DNA of 64,000 nucleotides from assembly GCF_900103175.1 (NCBI RefSeq), contig NZ_FNLF01000002.1, forward strand, positions 4,106,136-4,170,135, in the 5' to 3' direction. Made by a program: the position numbers and the translations under genes. Of the stretch, positions 33,847-42,373 are shown one piece after another. The first letter of the stretch is position 1. Each line of letters opens with the position of its first letter. The stretch is from Tsukamurella pulmonis. Lineage in GTDB: Bacteria > Actinomycetota > Actinomycetes > Mycobacteriales > Mycobacteriaceae. The notes beneath the pieces were generated by a model. It was given only the letters and a program-made list of their open reading frames with translations, searched no databases and had not been told where the DNA came from.

Positions 33847-34695
33847 ATGAACGCCACGAACCGACCTCGGTGGCGCTCAGGCTCTTGGGCACCGGGCGTC
33901 GTGGCGGTGCTGAGCCTGCTGGGAATCGCTATGGCGTTCGGGGTGGCTATGCCGTACGCGCGGCTCGCAGCATCGTCCATGGTGACCCTAGCGGTGGCCG
34001 TCGCCATCTGGACCTGGTGGCGCGCAAAGCAGATGCGTGTCGACTTCGAGGCGCGATTGGCAGCGTGGTCTGCTCACGAAGCACGAAGAGCCGAGCAGAT
34101 CAGAATCGCCCGCGAGCTGCACGACGGCGTGTCGAACAGTCTCGCACTGATACTCATGCGTGCGGCTGTGGACCGCGACCGTGGATCGGACACGCAGCGC
34201 CGGGCGCTGGCCGCGATCGAATCGAGCGCGCGGACCACGATCGCTCAGCTGCGCGAGATGCTCCTGCTGCTGCGCGGCGACGGCGAGGCACCACGTGGGT
34301 CAGTCGATTTAGAAGCGCTGGTGTCGAATTCGCGCGCGGCAGGCATGCATGTCGCCGTCACCAAGAACCTCGGAAGCCGCATCACCCCCGAGGTCGCAGA
34401 GATGATTCACGCAGTAGTCGGCGAAGGTCTGTCCAACGCCGCTCGGCATTGCGGCCCCTGTCGCGCTGAGGTGCATGTCGATGACAGCGCAGCAGGCGGC
34501 CTCGCAGTCGAGGTCCGAGATAGCGGGGCGGTTCCCGGTTGGGTGCCTGCACCTGGGAGCGGGTCCGGCTTATCGAGCCTGGAGACCCGGATCGCGAACG
34601 TTCACGGAGTGCTGACATTCGACCACTGCGACGAAGGCTCGACCCTGGCGGCGTGGATACCGCGACGCGACCGGTCGGAGAGCGAGTCGGCGTGA
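33847..34695 (+). CDS. Sensor histidine kinase (NarL-type partner, HisKA_3)
   Basis: 282 residues. Two adjacent N-terminal membrane helices (VVAVLSLLGIAMAFGVAMPY, ASSMVTLAVAVAIWTWW) with almost no extracytoplasmic loop, as in intramembrane sensors of cell-envelope stress. Phospho-acceptor ARELHDGVSNSLALILMRAA (HDGVSN, about residue 95) is the HisKA_3 form. N-box EGLSNAARHCG, G-box GSGSGLSSLETRIANVHG. ATG 33847 chosen; GTG 33820 is possible. It is divergent from the ABC operon across 164 bp, which must hold both promoters, and overlaps the regulator gene by 4 bp. Confidence 0.9.
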   Translation: MNATNRPRWRSGSWAPGVVAVLSLLGIAMAFGVAMPYARLAASSMVTLAVAVAIWTWWRAKQMRVDFEARLAAWSAHEARRAEQIRIARELHDGVSNSLALILMRAAVDRDRGSDTQRRALAAIESSARTTIAQLREMLLLLRGDGEAPRGSVDLEALVSNSRAAGMHVAVTKNLGSRITPEVAEMIHAVVGEGLSNAARHCGPCRAEVHVDDSAAGGLAVEVRDSGAVPGWVPAPGSGSGLSSLETRIANVHGVLTFDHCDEGSTLAAWIPRRDRSESESA

Positions 34696-35366
34696 CGACT
34701 TCCGGGAGAATCGGCAGGTCCACGGTGTCCGTCCTCATCGCCGACGATCAAGAACTACTCCGAGAGACTCTCGCGGACTACGTATCTCGACATGCCGACA
34801 TGGTGGTCGTTGGCCAGTGCGGATCGGGGCGTGAGGCGGTCTCGATGGCGGCCGCCCTCAGTCCCGATGTCGTACTCATGGACGTGCAGATGCCCGACAT
34901 GGACGGCCTCGAAGCTACGGAGAAGATTCTCTCGATGCCGTTCGATACCGCACCTCCCCTGGTGATCGTGCTGACCATGTACGACATGGAGGAGTACGTG
35001 GACCGAGCACTCCGAGCCGGGGTTTCAGGTTTTCTCCTCAAGGACGCACTCCCGGCTGAGGTCATCGCGGCGATCCACGAAAGCATGGGCGGGCGCGCGC
35101 GGTATTCACCGTCCGTCCAATCCAGGATCATCGACGGATATCTCCGTCGCCGCGAGACATCGCACAACACGCCGCCCGACTTGACGCCCCGAGAGGTCGA
35201 TGTGCTCACGCTGATAGCGAGGGGGCAATCGAATCACGAGATAGCGGCCTGTCTGCACATCTCCGTGAAGACCGTGAAGACTCACATCACACATCTACTG
35301 CGGAAGCTCTCGGCTCGCGATCGAGCTCAGCTCGTCATTGCAGCGTTCCGCGCGGGAATCACGTAG
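34692..35366 (+). CDS. LuxR/NarL-family response regulator
   Basis: 224 residues. Receiver domain with acidic pocket VLIADDQELLRE (Asp18-Asp19), phospho-acceptor Asp64 in VVLMDVQMPDMDG, Thr in VIVLTMYD, and Lys in GFLLKDALP. C-terminal GerE-type HTH: LTPREVDVLTLIARGQSNHE, IAACLHISVKTVKTHITHLL. GTG 34692 overlaps the kinase stop (GTGA). By position it should control the divergent exporter operon, forming a detection-and-efflux module. GC lower than neighbours. Confidence 0.92.
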   Translation: MTTSGRIGRSTVSVLIADDQELLRETLADYVSRHADMVVVGQCGSGREAVSMAAALSPDVVLMDVQMPDMDGLEATEKILSMPFDTAPPLVIVLTMYDMEEYVDRALRAGVSGFLLKDALPAEVIAAIHESMGGRARYSPSVQSRIIDGYLRRRETSHNTPPDLTPREVDVLTLIARGQSNHEIAACLHISVKTVKTHITHLLRKLSARDRAQLVIAAFRAGIT

Positions 35367-35397
35367 AGCCACCGCCTGCGCCGCGGAGTCGAATGAT

Positions 35398-35449
35398 TTC
35401 AGCTCCGCATCAGCGCGATGATCGCGTCCGCGCGGGTCTCGGGGATCAG
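35398..35449. repeat. Right copy of the island-bounding direct repeat
   Basis: 52 nt matching 31429-31479 except for one extra C at 35440. It encodes the last residues of the MocR-type regulator (DAIIALMRS and stop) on the minus strand, so this copy is probably the original one. Confidence 0.92.
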
Positions 35450-36775
35450 CGCGTAGGACAGCAGCATCGCCGTGTCGGCGACGTCGCCGTCGGTCAGCGC
35501 GTGGCCGGCGAGCGTGGAGACGCGGTAGTCGTTGCGGCCCAGCGCCGCTACCGCGGCGGCGAGCGCCGTCTCCGATCCCAGATCGACGGTCAGGTGCAGC
35601 CCGGCGTCGGCGCCGAGGACGAGCGCGTCGGGCAGGTGCCGCGCGAGTGCCCGCCGGACCGCGGCGCGGCGCGCGCCGTAGGTGCGGGCCGCCCGCGCGA
35701 CATGGGCGTCCCAGGCCCCCGACGTGAGGAAGTGGGCGAGCATCGACGCGGCCGTCCCGTCGACGCCCGCACTCGATCCGTGCCCCGCGTGCGGGAGCCC
35801 GCGCAGCACCGGCGGGATCGCCGCCCACGCGAGCCGCAGTTGCGGGCTCAGCGCCTTCGAGGCGGTGCCGAGGTAGACGACGTGATCGGGTGCGAGCGTC
35901 TGCAGGGCGGGCAGCGGGGCGACGTCGTAGGAGAACTCGCCGTCGTAGTCGTCCTCCACGATCACGCTCCCCGTCGCCCGCGCCCAGTCGACGAGGGCGA
36001 GCCTGCGCTCCATCGACAGGCGCACGCCCGTGGGGTACTGGTGCGCCGGGGTCGTGTAGACCAGGCACCGTCGGCGGGGCAGGCGCGCGACGAGCAGGCC
36101 CTCGGCGTCCACGGGCACGCCGAGGACCTCGCGGCCGGTGGCGCGGAAGGCGTCGAAGGCGCGGCGGTACCCGGGCGTCTCCACCGCGATCGGCCCGCCG
36201 ACGTGCCCGGCGATCGCCGTCAGGGCCGGGTTGACGCCGGGGAACAGGCGCAGGTCCTCGGGGGCGGCACGGACGGCCCGGCGCCGCCGCAGGTGCACGG
36301 CGAGGGCCTCCTGCAGGGCGGCGACGTGCGGCGCGGCCGACGCGGTGGGCGCGAGCGCGGTGGCGTGCCGCCAGGAGCGGCGCCACCGGCGCTCGTCGAT
36401 GAGGGCGACGTCGGGGACGCCCGGCTCCAGGCTCACCACCCGCGGGTCCGACGGTGCCGTCGCCGCACGTCGGGGTGCGGGCGCGGCGTGCAGCGCGTGC
36501 GCGAAGCGGTCCGTGCCCGGCGCGATCCGGGTGCCGCTGCCGGGCACCGCGGTCGTGATGCCCATCGCGGCGAGTGTGTCGTAGGCGGCGACCACGGTGT
36601 TGCGCGCGACGCCGAGCCCGGCGGCGAGGACGCGCGAGGACGGCAGCACGTCGCCGGGGTGCAGGGCGCCGCGGTCGAGCCCGTCCAGGACGGCCTCGAC
36701 GATGCCGGCGCTGGCCAGCGGCGCACCGGCGCGGGTGGCCCAGAAGTCGGGCAGCGACGCGGGTGGGCGGGGCAC
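35399..36775 (-). CDS. MocR/PdxR-type GntR regulator with aminotransferase domain
   Basis: 458 residues. N-terminal GntR winged helix (about 20-80: IVEAVLDGLDRGALHPGDVL, PSSRVLAAGLGVARNTVVAA) fused to a fold-type I aminotransferase-like domain with LFPGVNPALTAIAGHVGGPI, VYTTPAHQYPTG, VIVEDDYDGEFSYD and the PLP Lys in VVYLGTASKALSPQLRLAW (about 295). MocR proteins sense PLP and often activate pyridoxine genes or divergent neighbours. GTG 36775 is a best guess. A PPOX gene lies divergently 77 bp away, the usual target arrangement. The 3' end lies in the island repeat. Confidence 0.9.
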   Translation of the reverse strand: MPRPPASLPDFWATRAGAPLASAGIVEAVLDGLDRGALHPGDVLPSSRVLAAGLGVARNTVVAAYDTLAAMGITTAVPGSGTRIAPGTDRFAHALHAAPAPRRAATAPSDPRVVSLEPGVPDVALIDERRWRRSWRHATALAPTASAAPHVAALQEALAVHLRRRRAVRAAPEDLRLFPGVNPALTAIAGHVGGPIAVETPGYRRAFDAFRATGREVLGVPVDAEGLLVARLPRRRCLVYTTPAHQYPTGVRLSMERRLALVDWARATGSVIVEDDYDGEFSYDVAPLPALQTLAPDHVVYLGTASKALSPQLRLAWAAIPPVLRGLPHAGHGSSAGVDGTAASMLAHFLTSGAWDAHVARAARTYGARRAAVRRALARHLPDALVLGADAGLHLTVDLGSETALAAAVAALGRNDYRVSTLAGHALTDGDVADTAMLLSYALIPETRADAIIALMRS

Positions 36776-36852
36776 CGTCCCAGAATAGTGGTTCTCAGAA
36801 TGAGATCGTTGTGGATCTTCTACAGGTTCCAGTATTCGCGGACACTGAACGT

Positions 36853-37479
36853 ATGGACACACTCACCCGCTACCCCGACCGCGGCGGCGACCGCCGCCTC
36901 CTCGACGAGGTCCTGGACGAGGGCGTCGTCGCCGTGCTCTCGACGGTGCGCGACGGCCTGCCCTGGTCGATCCCGATCGCCTACGCGCGGATCGGCGAGC
37001 GCATCGTCCTGCACGGTTCGACGGGGGCCGGTGCCCTGCGGCACGTCGCCGCGGGCGCCCCGGTCACGCTGACCATCACCCACCTCGACGCCCTCGTCGT
37101 GGCCGACACGGCCTTCGACCACTCGATGAACTACCGCTCCGCGGTGCTGCGCGGGGTGCTCGAGTCCGTGTCGGCCGACGCGGAGGAGCTGCTGGACGCC
37201 TTCGTCGACGCGCTGCTGCCGGGCCGCAGCACGGAGCTGCGCCGCAACACCCGCAAGGAGCTCGCGGCGACCGTCGTGCTGACCCTGCCGATCGTCGCGG
37301 ACAACTGGATCGTCAAGGCGCGCAACGGCGGAGCGTCGTCGAGCGAGGGCGGATGGTCCGGCGTGCTGCCGCTGCGCACGGGCTACGCGCGCGTCGAGCC
37401 GTCCCCCGGCCAGGACCTCCCCGTCCCCGCGTCGGTCCGCGCGGCGCTGCGGGCCGGCGATCCCGCGACGTGCTCGTGA
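36853..37479 (+). CDS. Pyridoxamine 5'-phosphate oxidase-like (PPOX) flavoprotein
   Basis: 208 residues. RGGDRRLLDEVLDEGVVAVL, STVRDGLPWSIPIAYARIGE and IVLHGSTGAGALRHVAAGAP form the split-barrel FMN-binding fold of PPOX-class proteins (Nim-like subgroup); VADTAFDHSMNYRSAVLRG is the middle signature. Divergent from a MocR-type regulator, whose cofactor logic suggests a link to vitamin B6 or flavin metabolism; the reaction is unknown. The gap holds AGTGGTTCTCAG and ACAGGTTCCAGT, a possible direct-repeat operator. Confidence 0.86.
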   Translation: MDTLTRYPDRGGDRRLLDEVLDEGVVAVLSTVRDGLPWSIPIAYARIGERIVLHGSTGAGALRHVAAGAPVTLTITHLDALVVADTAFDHSMNYRSAVLRGVLESVSADAEELLDAFVDALLPGRSTELRRNTRKELAATVVLTLPIVADNWIVKARNGGASSSEGGWSGVLPLRTGYARVEPSPGQDLPVPASVRAALRAGDPATCS

Positions 37480-37530
37480 TTCCGCTCTCGGAACCGGCAT
37501 GAATCGCCCGTGCTGGGTACGGTTGAGGCC

Positions 37531-39504
37531 ATGAGTGATCCCACCTCGCCGGCATCGTCGCCCGAACTGACCGCAGCGCTGCGCGCCATCCTCGACGGCC
37601 GGTGGGCCGCCACGAGGGACGTCGTGCGCGAGCAGATCCAGGAGGGGAACGTGGTACCCCAGGCCGGGCTGAGCCTGGACGAGTACCGCGAGCTCATGCT
37701 GGGGCAGATGAAGGCGATGGTGCCGCTCGGCTTCCCGGCCGACGGTTTCAAGACCGAGCACGGCGGCACGGGCGACGTGGGCGCCGCGGTCACCGCGATC
37801 GAGACCCTCGGCTACGGTGATCTCTCGCTCATGGTCAAGGCGGGCGTCCAGTGGGGCCTGTTCGGCGGCGCGGTCGAGAACCTGGGCACGCAGTACCACC
37901 ACGACACGTACGTCAAGGGCCTCATCGACCTCGACGTGCTCGGCTGCTTCGCCATGACCGAGACCGGCCACGGCTCCAACGTGCAGGAGCTCGAGACCAC
38001 CGCCACGTACCTGCCGGAGACCGACGAGTTCGAGATCCACTCCCCCACCTCCAGCGCCCGCAAGGACTACATCGGCGGCGCCGGGAAGCACGCGCGCTGG
38101 GCGTCGGTCTTCGCGCAGCTCATCACCGGCGGCCCCGGCGAGGAGCCGACGGGCCGCGGTGTGCACTGCTTCGTGGTGCCGATCCGCGACGAGAACGGCG
38201 ACGACCTGCCCGGCGTCACCACCTCCGACTGCGGCTACAAGGGCGGCCTGCCCGGCGTGGACAACGGCCGCATCGTCTTCGATCATGTGCGCATCCCGCG
38301 GCGCGAGCTGCTCAACCGCTACGCCGACGTGGAGGAGGACGGGACCTACTCCAGCCCCATCGAATCCGACAACAAGCGCTTCTTCACCATGCTCGGCACG
38401 CTGATCCGCGGCCGCGTCACCGTGGGCGCCGCGGCGGGTGCCGCCGGCCGCCTGGGCATCACGCTGGCCACCAAGTACGCCCTGGTGCGCCGCCAGTTCG
38501 ACGCGCCGGGCGGCGAGGACGAGCTGCTGCTGCTGGACTACCGCACCCACCAGCGCCGCCTGCTGCCGCTGGTGGCGCGGGCCTACGCCTTCGCCCTCGC
38601 GCAGAACGAGCTCACCGCCGAGCTGCACGAGCTGCAGACCGGCGACCCCGACGCCGTCGACCCCGCCTACGCCCGCGAGATCGAGGGCAAGGCCGCGGCG
38701 ATCAAGGCCGGCCACACCCGACTGGCCTCCGACGCGATCAGCGCGGCCCGCGAGGCCTGCGGCGGCGCCGGCTACCTCTCGGAGAACCGGCTTCCGCTGC
38801 TGCGCGGCGACATCGACGTCTTCACCACCTTCGAGGGCGACAACCTCGTGCTCACCCAGCTGGTCGCCAAGGAGCAGCTGACCGCGTACGCCGGCGACGT
38901 CCAGGGCCTCGACGCCGTGGGCTGGGTGCGTTTCGTGGCCGAGATGGCCCGCGACGTGGTGCTGGAGAAGACCGCCGCCCGCCAGGTGGTGCAGACGCTG
39001 CTCGACGACTCGAACGAGGACACCGAGGAGAGCGAGCTCACGCACCCCGGCACCCAGCTGCGGCTGCTGCGCAACCGCGAGGACCACCTGCTGCGCACCG
39101 CAGCCGCCCGCATGCGCCGCGCGAAGGAGCCCGATGAGGACGCCCTGGAGGTGTTCACCGAGACGCAGGACCACCTGATCAAGGTGGGCGAGGCGCACAT
39201 CGAGCGGATCGTGCTGGAGGCCTTCGTCGATGTGATCACCGACGTGAAGGACCGCGCGACGCGCGACGCCCTCAAGCTCATGCGCAACCTGTACGTCTAC
39301 TCGCTGCTCGAGCGCGACCTGGGCTGGTACCTCATGCACCGGCACGTCTCGGTGGAGCGCGCCAAGGCGATCCGTCGCGGCGTCAACGAGCTGTGCGGCA
39401 AGGCCCGCCCGCTGGCAGACTCGCTGGTCGACGCCTTCGGCGTCCCCGCCGCCGCGCTCGATGTCCCGATGCTCGACCCGGCCAACAGCGTCGCGGTCCG
39501 CTGA
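37531..39504 (+). CDS. Acyl-CoA oxidase
   Basis: 657 residues, the acyl-CoA oxidase length (about 650-700) with the two C-terminal helical domains. FAD-binding segment GCFAMTETGHGSNVQELETT (about 145-165), SPTSSARKDYIGGAGKHARW, GRVTVGAAAGAAGRLGITLA and the catalytic Glu in FTTFEGDNLVLTQLVAKEQL (about residue 430). It oxidises acyl-CoA to 2-enoyl-CoA with direct transfer of electrons to O2. Stand-alone; RBS not obvious but ATG 37531 is the first in-frame start beyond a short leader. Ends 3 bp from the convergent TetR gene. Confidence 0.94.
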   Translation: MSDPTSPASSPELTAALRAILDGRWAATRDVVREQIQEGNVVPQAGLSLDEYRELMLGQMKAMVPLGFPADGFKTEHGGTGDVGAAVTAIETLGYGDLSLMVKAGVQWGLFGGAVENLGTQYHHDTYVKGLIDLDVLGCFAMTETGHGSNVQELETTATYLPETDEFEIHSPTSSARKDYIGGAGKHARWASVFAQLITGGPGEEPTGRGVHCFVVPIRDENGDDLPGVTTSDCGYKGGLPGVDNGRIVFDHVRIPRRELLNRYADVEEDGTYSSPIESDNKRFFTMLGTLIRGRVTVGAAAGAAGRLGITLATKYALVRRQFDAPGGEDELLLLDYRTHQRRLLPLVARAYAFALAQNELTAELHELQTGDPDAVDPAYAREIEGKAAAIKAGHTRLASDAISAAREACGGAGYLSENRLPLLRGDIDVFTTFEGDNLVLTQLVAKEQLTAYAGDVQGLDAVGWVRFVAEMARDVVLEKTAARQVVQTLLDDSNEDTEESELTHPGTQLRLLRNREDHLLRTAAARMRRAKEPDEDALEVFTETQDHLIKVGEAHIERIVLEAFVDVITDVKDRATRDALKLMRNLYVYSLLERDLGWYLMHRHVSVERAKAIRRGVNELCGKARPLADSLVDAFGVPAAALDVPMLDPANSVAVR

Positions 39505-39507
39505 CCC

Positions 39508-40203
39508 TCAGCGCTGCTCCGGCGGTAGTGCCTCGCGCACCCGCCGGACCAGCGCGAGGGCGGCGGCACCGTCGGGCGGCTCGGGCAGGCCCGCGGTGAG
39601 GGCGATCCCGAGGCAGGCGCCGGCGATCACGGTGTCGGCGTACTCCATCGGGTCGCCCCACGGCAGGAACGGCTTGGCCACGAGCAGCGAGGCCACTCCG
39701 TGCACCACCGTGAGCATCCGCAGCGCGATCGGCCGCGGGTCACCCGGCGGGTAGTAGCCCACCGCCTGCAGCTCGCGCACGTTCTGCTCGAGGTGCGCGA
39801 ACGCCGCGGTGCCGAGCACGACGTCCACGTCGGAGGCGTAGTCCGACGGGGTCATCACCGCGAGCCGGTACAGCTCGGGCGTGGCGAGCGCGAAGCGCAC
39901 GAAGGCCAGCCCCTGCGCCCGCGCCGCGTCGAGCGGGTCCGGCGCACCCGCCTCGGCTTCGGTCAGGGCGTCGTCGAGCTGGCCGAGGTAGCGGGCGACG
40001 ACGGCGGTGAGCAGCGCGTTCTTATCGGGGTAGTGCAGGTAGATGGACGGCGGCGTCACCCCGGCGCGCTGCGCCACCCCGCGGATCGAGACCGCCTCGG
40101 CGCTGCCGGTCTCGATCAGCAGATCGGTGGCGGCGTCGAGGATCTCGGCGGCCAGCCGCTCTCCGTCGCCGCGCTTGTTGCGCCGTCGTCTCCCCTGTTC
40201 CAT
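39508..40203 (-). CDS. TetR-family regulator of the adjacent MMPL gene
   Basis: 231 residues. Basic N-terminus EQGRRRRNKRGDGERLAAEI, HTH SIRGVAQRAGVTPPSIYLHY (about 40-60), then a TetR C-terminal domain with PELYRLAVMTPSDY. It starts 4 bp after the MMPL stop, on the same strand, so both are co-transcribed from the MMPL promoter, which carries a long palindrome. I infer autorepression of the exporter-regulator operon. Confidence 0.9.
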   Translation of the reverse strand: MEQGRRRRNKRGDGERLAAEILDAATDLLIETGSAEAVSIRGVAQRAGVTPPSIYLHYPDKNALLTAVVARYLGQLDDALTEAEAGAPDPLDAARAQGLAFVRFALATPELYRLAVMTPSDYASDVDVVLGTAAFAHLEQNVRELQAVGYYPPGDPRPIALRMLTVVHGVASLLVAKPFLPWGDPMEYADTVIAGACLGIALTAGLPEPPDGAAALALVRRVREALPPEQR

Positions 40204-40207
40204 AGCC

Positions 40208-42373
40208 CTACGATTCTCGCAGACCGACGCGGTCGTACAGCCGTTTCATCGGCGCGGGCGCCCACCAGTTCCACACCCCTGCCACCCGCATGAACGCGGG
40301 GACCAGCAGCATGCGGATCAGGGTGGCGTCCAGCAGCACTGCGATCATCATTCCCACGCCGAACATCTTCATGAACGAGACGCCCGCGAATCCGATGGCG
40401 GCGAACACGATCGCCATCAGCAGCGCCGCGGCGGTCACCACCCGGCCGGTGCGGGTGATGCCCATCGCGACGGCCTCGTCGTTGGCGGCGTGGTCCTTGG
40501 TCTCCGAATGGTCCCAGAACTCCTTGATCCGGGAGAGCAGGAAGACCTCGTAGTCCATCGACAGGCCGAAGGCGATGCAGAACATCAGCACCGGCATGTT
40601 CGCGATGATCGCGCCGGTCACTGTGGTGTCGAGGCCGCCGAGCCAGCCCCACTGGAAGATCGCGACGAGCGCGCCGAACACCGCCGAGAGCGAGATCACG
40701 TTCATCACCAGGGCTTTCAGCGGAAGCACCAGGCTGCCCGTGAGCAGGAACAGCAGGATGAACGTAGTCACCGCGATCACGATGAGCACGGTCGGCAGGG
40801 TGTCGAGGATCGACTCGACCGAGTCCCGGTTGAGCTGCGCCGAGCCGCCGAAGCTCGCGGGTGCGGGCGCGGGCGTCTCGTGCAGCCGGTCGAGCTGGTC
40901 CGAGGCGTCCTGCGAGAGCGGGTCGAGCTTCGACGAGACCAGCAGCAGCACTGTGCCGTTCGCCGCCCGGGCGGTCGGGTCACCGTCGGCCACCCGCTGC
41001 CCCGCGAGGTAGGTGCCCGTCGGCGCGACGACGGTGCCGGTCTCCTCGACCGTCGACAGGCGGGTGGCGTAGTCGGCCACGGCACCGTCGTCCGTGGACT
41101 CGGTGAGCACCACGCTGACCTGTCCCGCGGCGTCCTCGGTGAAATCGGAGCGGATGGTGTCGCCCACCTGGTGCGAGCTCGACGAGGCCGGCAGCACCCG
41201 GTCGTCGGGGAAGCCGAAATGGATGCTCAGGAACGGGGTTCCGAGGATCAGCAGGAGCGCGATCAGGGCGAGCCCGATGGGCACCGCGCGGCGCAGCACG
41301 CCGCGGGTGAAGCGGTAGAACAGGCTCTCCTGCGGGGCGGGCTCGGCGCGGCGGCGGCCGATCTTCAGGGCGTCGACGCGGTCGCCGAGCACGGTGAGGA
41401 TCGCCGGCGTGAGGATCAGCGTGGCGAGCGCGGCGAAGACCACCACCGCGACACCGGCGTAGGCGAAGGAGCGCAGGAAGTACATCGGGAAGATCGCCAT
41501 CGCCGCCAGCGAGAGGCCGACGATGATCGCCGAGAAGAGCACGGTACGCCCGGCGGTGTTCATGGTGCGGCGCAGGGCTTCCGGGCGATCACTCCCCGCC
41601 GCCACCTCCTCGCGGTAGCGCGAGATCACGAGCAGCGTGTAGTCGATCGCGAGCGCGAGCCCCATCGCGGTGGTGAGGTTGAGCGCGAAGATCGAGACGT
41701 CCGTGAACGTGGTGAAGGCGCGCAGGATGCCGGTGGTCGCGATGATCGCGGCGATGCCGATGAGCACCGGGATCGCCGCGGCGACCAGGCCGCCGAAGAC
41801 CCACACCAGCACGAGGAAGGTGATGGGGATGGCGACGGCCTCGGCGATCAGCAGGTCGCGCGAGGACTGATCGTTGATCTGCGCGTAGCTGTAGGCCTGG
41901 CCGCCCGGCGTCATCGTGACCGACGGCGGCGGCTGCGGCAGGTCGCCGACGATGGCCTTCGCGTTGAGCGGCGCCTGCGATTCGCCGCCGGCGATCGCCG
42001 CCACGATGAGCGCGGTGCGCTTGTCCTCGCTGAGCAGCATCGGCGTGGGGGTGCTGAACCCGTCCACGACGCTCTCGACGCGGTCATCGGCGCGCAGGCG
42101 CTCGACCAGGCGGCGGCCGTAGTCGCCCGCCGAGACCTCCTGGCCCGGCGGCACCGAGACGGCCAGCACCAGCGGCAGGCCGCCGCGGTCGAAGTCGTCT
42201 GCCATGCGATCGTAGGTCTGCATCGCCTCGGCCTGCGGATCGACGTAGCCGCCGGCCTGCAGTTTGTCGGCGACACCGGCGCCCGCGAGGCCCAGACCCG
42301 CCAGCAGGATCACGGCCAGCAGCAGCACGGCCTTCGCGCGGCGCGCGACGAAGCGGGTGAGTGCGTCGATCAT
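40208..42373 (-). CDS. MMPL-family RND transporter
   Basis: 721 residues, two repeats of one plus five helices separated by large extracytoplasmic domains. N-terminal RFVARRAKAVLLLAVILLAG, first-half motif MGLALAIDYTLLVISRYREE, second-half motif CIAFGLSMDYEVFLLSRIKE, and the C-terminal WNWWAPAPMKRLYDRVG. In this family the Asp-Tyr pairs (IDYT, MDYE) line the proton path. Exported substrate unknown; length and lack of a C-terminal extension suit the YdfJ/DrrC-like MMPL group. Upstream lies a perfect 11+11 palindrome, and TetR follows at 4 bp. Confidence 0.93.
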   Translation of the reverse strand: MIDALTRFVARRAKAVLLLAVILLAGLGLAGAGVADKLQAGGYVDPQAEAMQTYDRMADDFDRGGLPLVLAVSVPPGQEVSAGDYGRRLVERLRADDRVESVVDGFSTPTPMLLSEDKRTALIVAAIAGGESQAPLNAKAIVGDLPQPPPSVTMTPGGQAYSYAQINDQSSRDLLIAEAVAIPITFLVLVWVFGGLVAAAIPVLIGIAAIIATTGILRAFTTFTDVSIFALNLTTAMGLALAIDYTLLVISRYREEVAAGSDRPEALRRTMNTAGRTVLFSAIIVGLSLAAMAIFPMYFLRSFAYAGVAVVVFAALATLILTPAILTVLGDRVDALKIGRRRAEPAPQESLFYRFTRGVLRRAVPIGLALIALLLILGTPFLSIHFGFPDDRVLPASSSSHQVGDTIRSDFTEDAAGQVSVVLTESTDDGAVADYATRLSTVEETGTVVAPTGTYLAGQRVADGDPTARAANGTVLLLVSSKLDPLSQDASDQLDRLHETPAPAPASFGGSAQLNRDSVESILDTLPTVLIVIAVTTFILLFLLTGSLVLPLKALVMNVISLSAVFGALVAIFQWGWLGGLDTTVTGAIIANMPVLMFCIAFGLSMDYEVFLLSRIKEFWDHSETKDHAANDEAVAMGITRTGRVVTAAALLMAIVFAAIGFAGVSFMKMFGVGMMIAVLLDATLIRMLLVPAFMRVAGVWNWWAPAPMKRLYDRVGLRES

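Larger units (their letters stand above)
31480..35397. mobile_element. 3.9-kb inserted island: ABC exporter plus two-component system
   Basis: The segment between the two 51-52-bp direct repeats holds five genes: three on the minus strand (ATPase, two permeases) and, divergently, a kinase and response regulator. Base composition looks less GC-rich than both sides. The right repeat is the 3' end of the MocR gene and the left repeat completes the carboxylesterase, so insertion duplicated a short 3' region shared by two convergent genes. No integrase or transposase is inside, so the mechanism is open. Confidence 0.75.
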
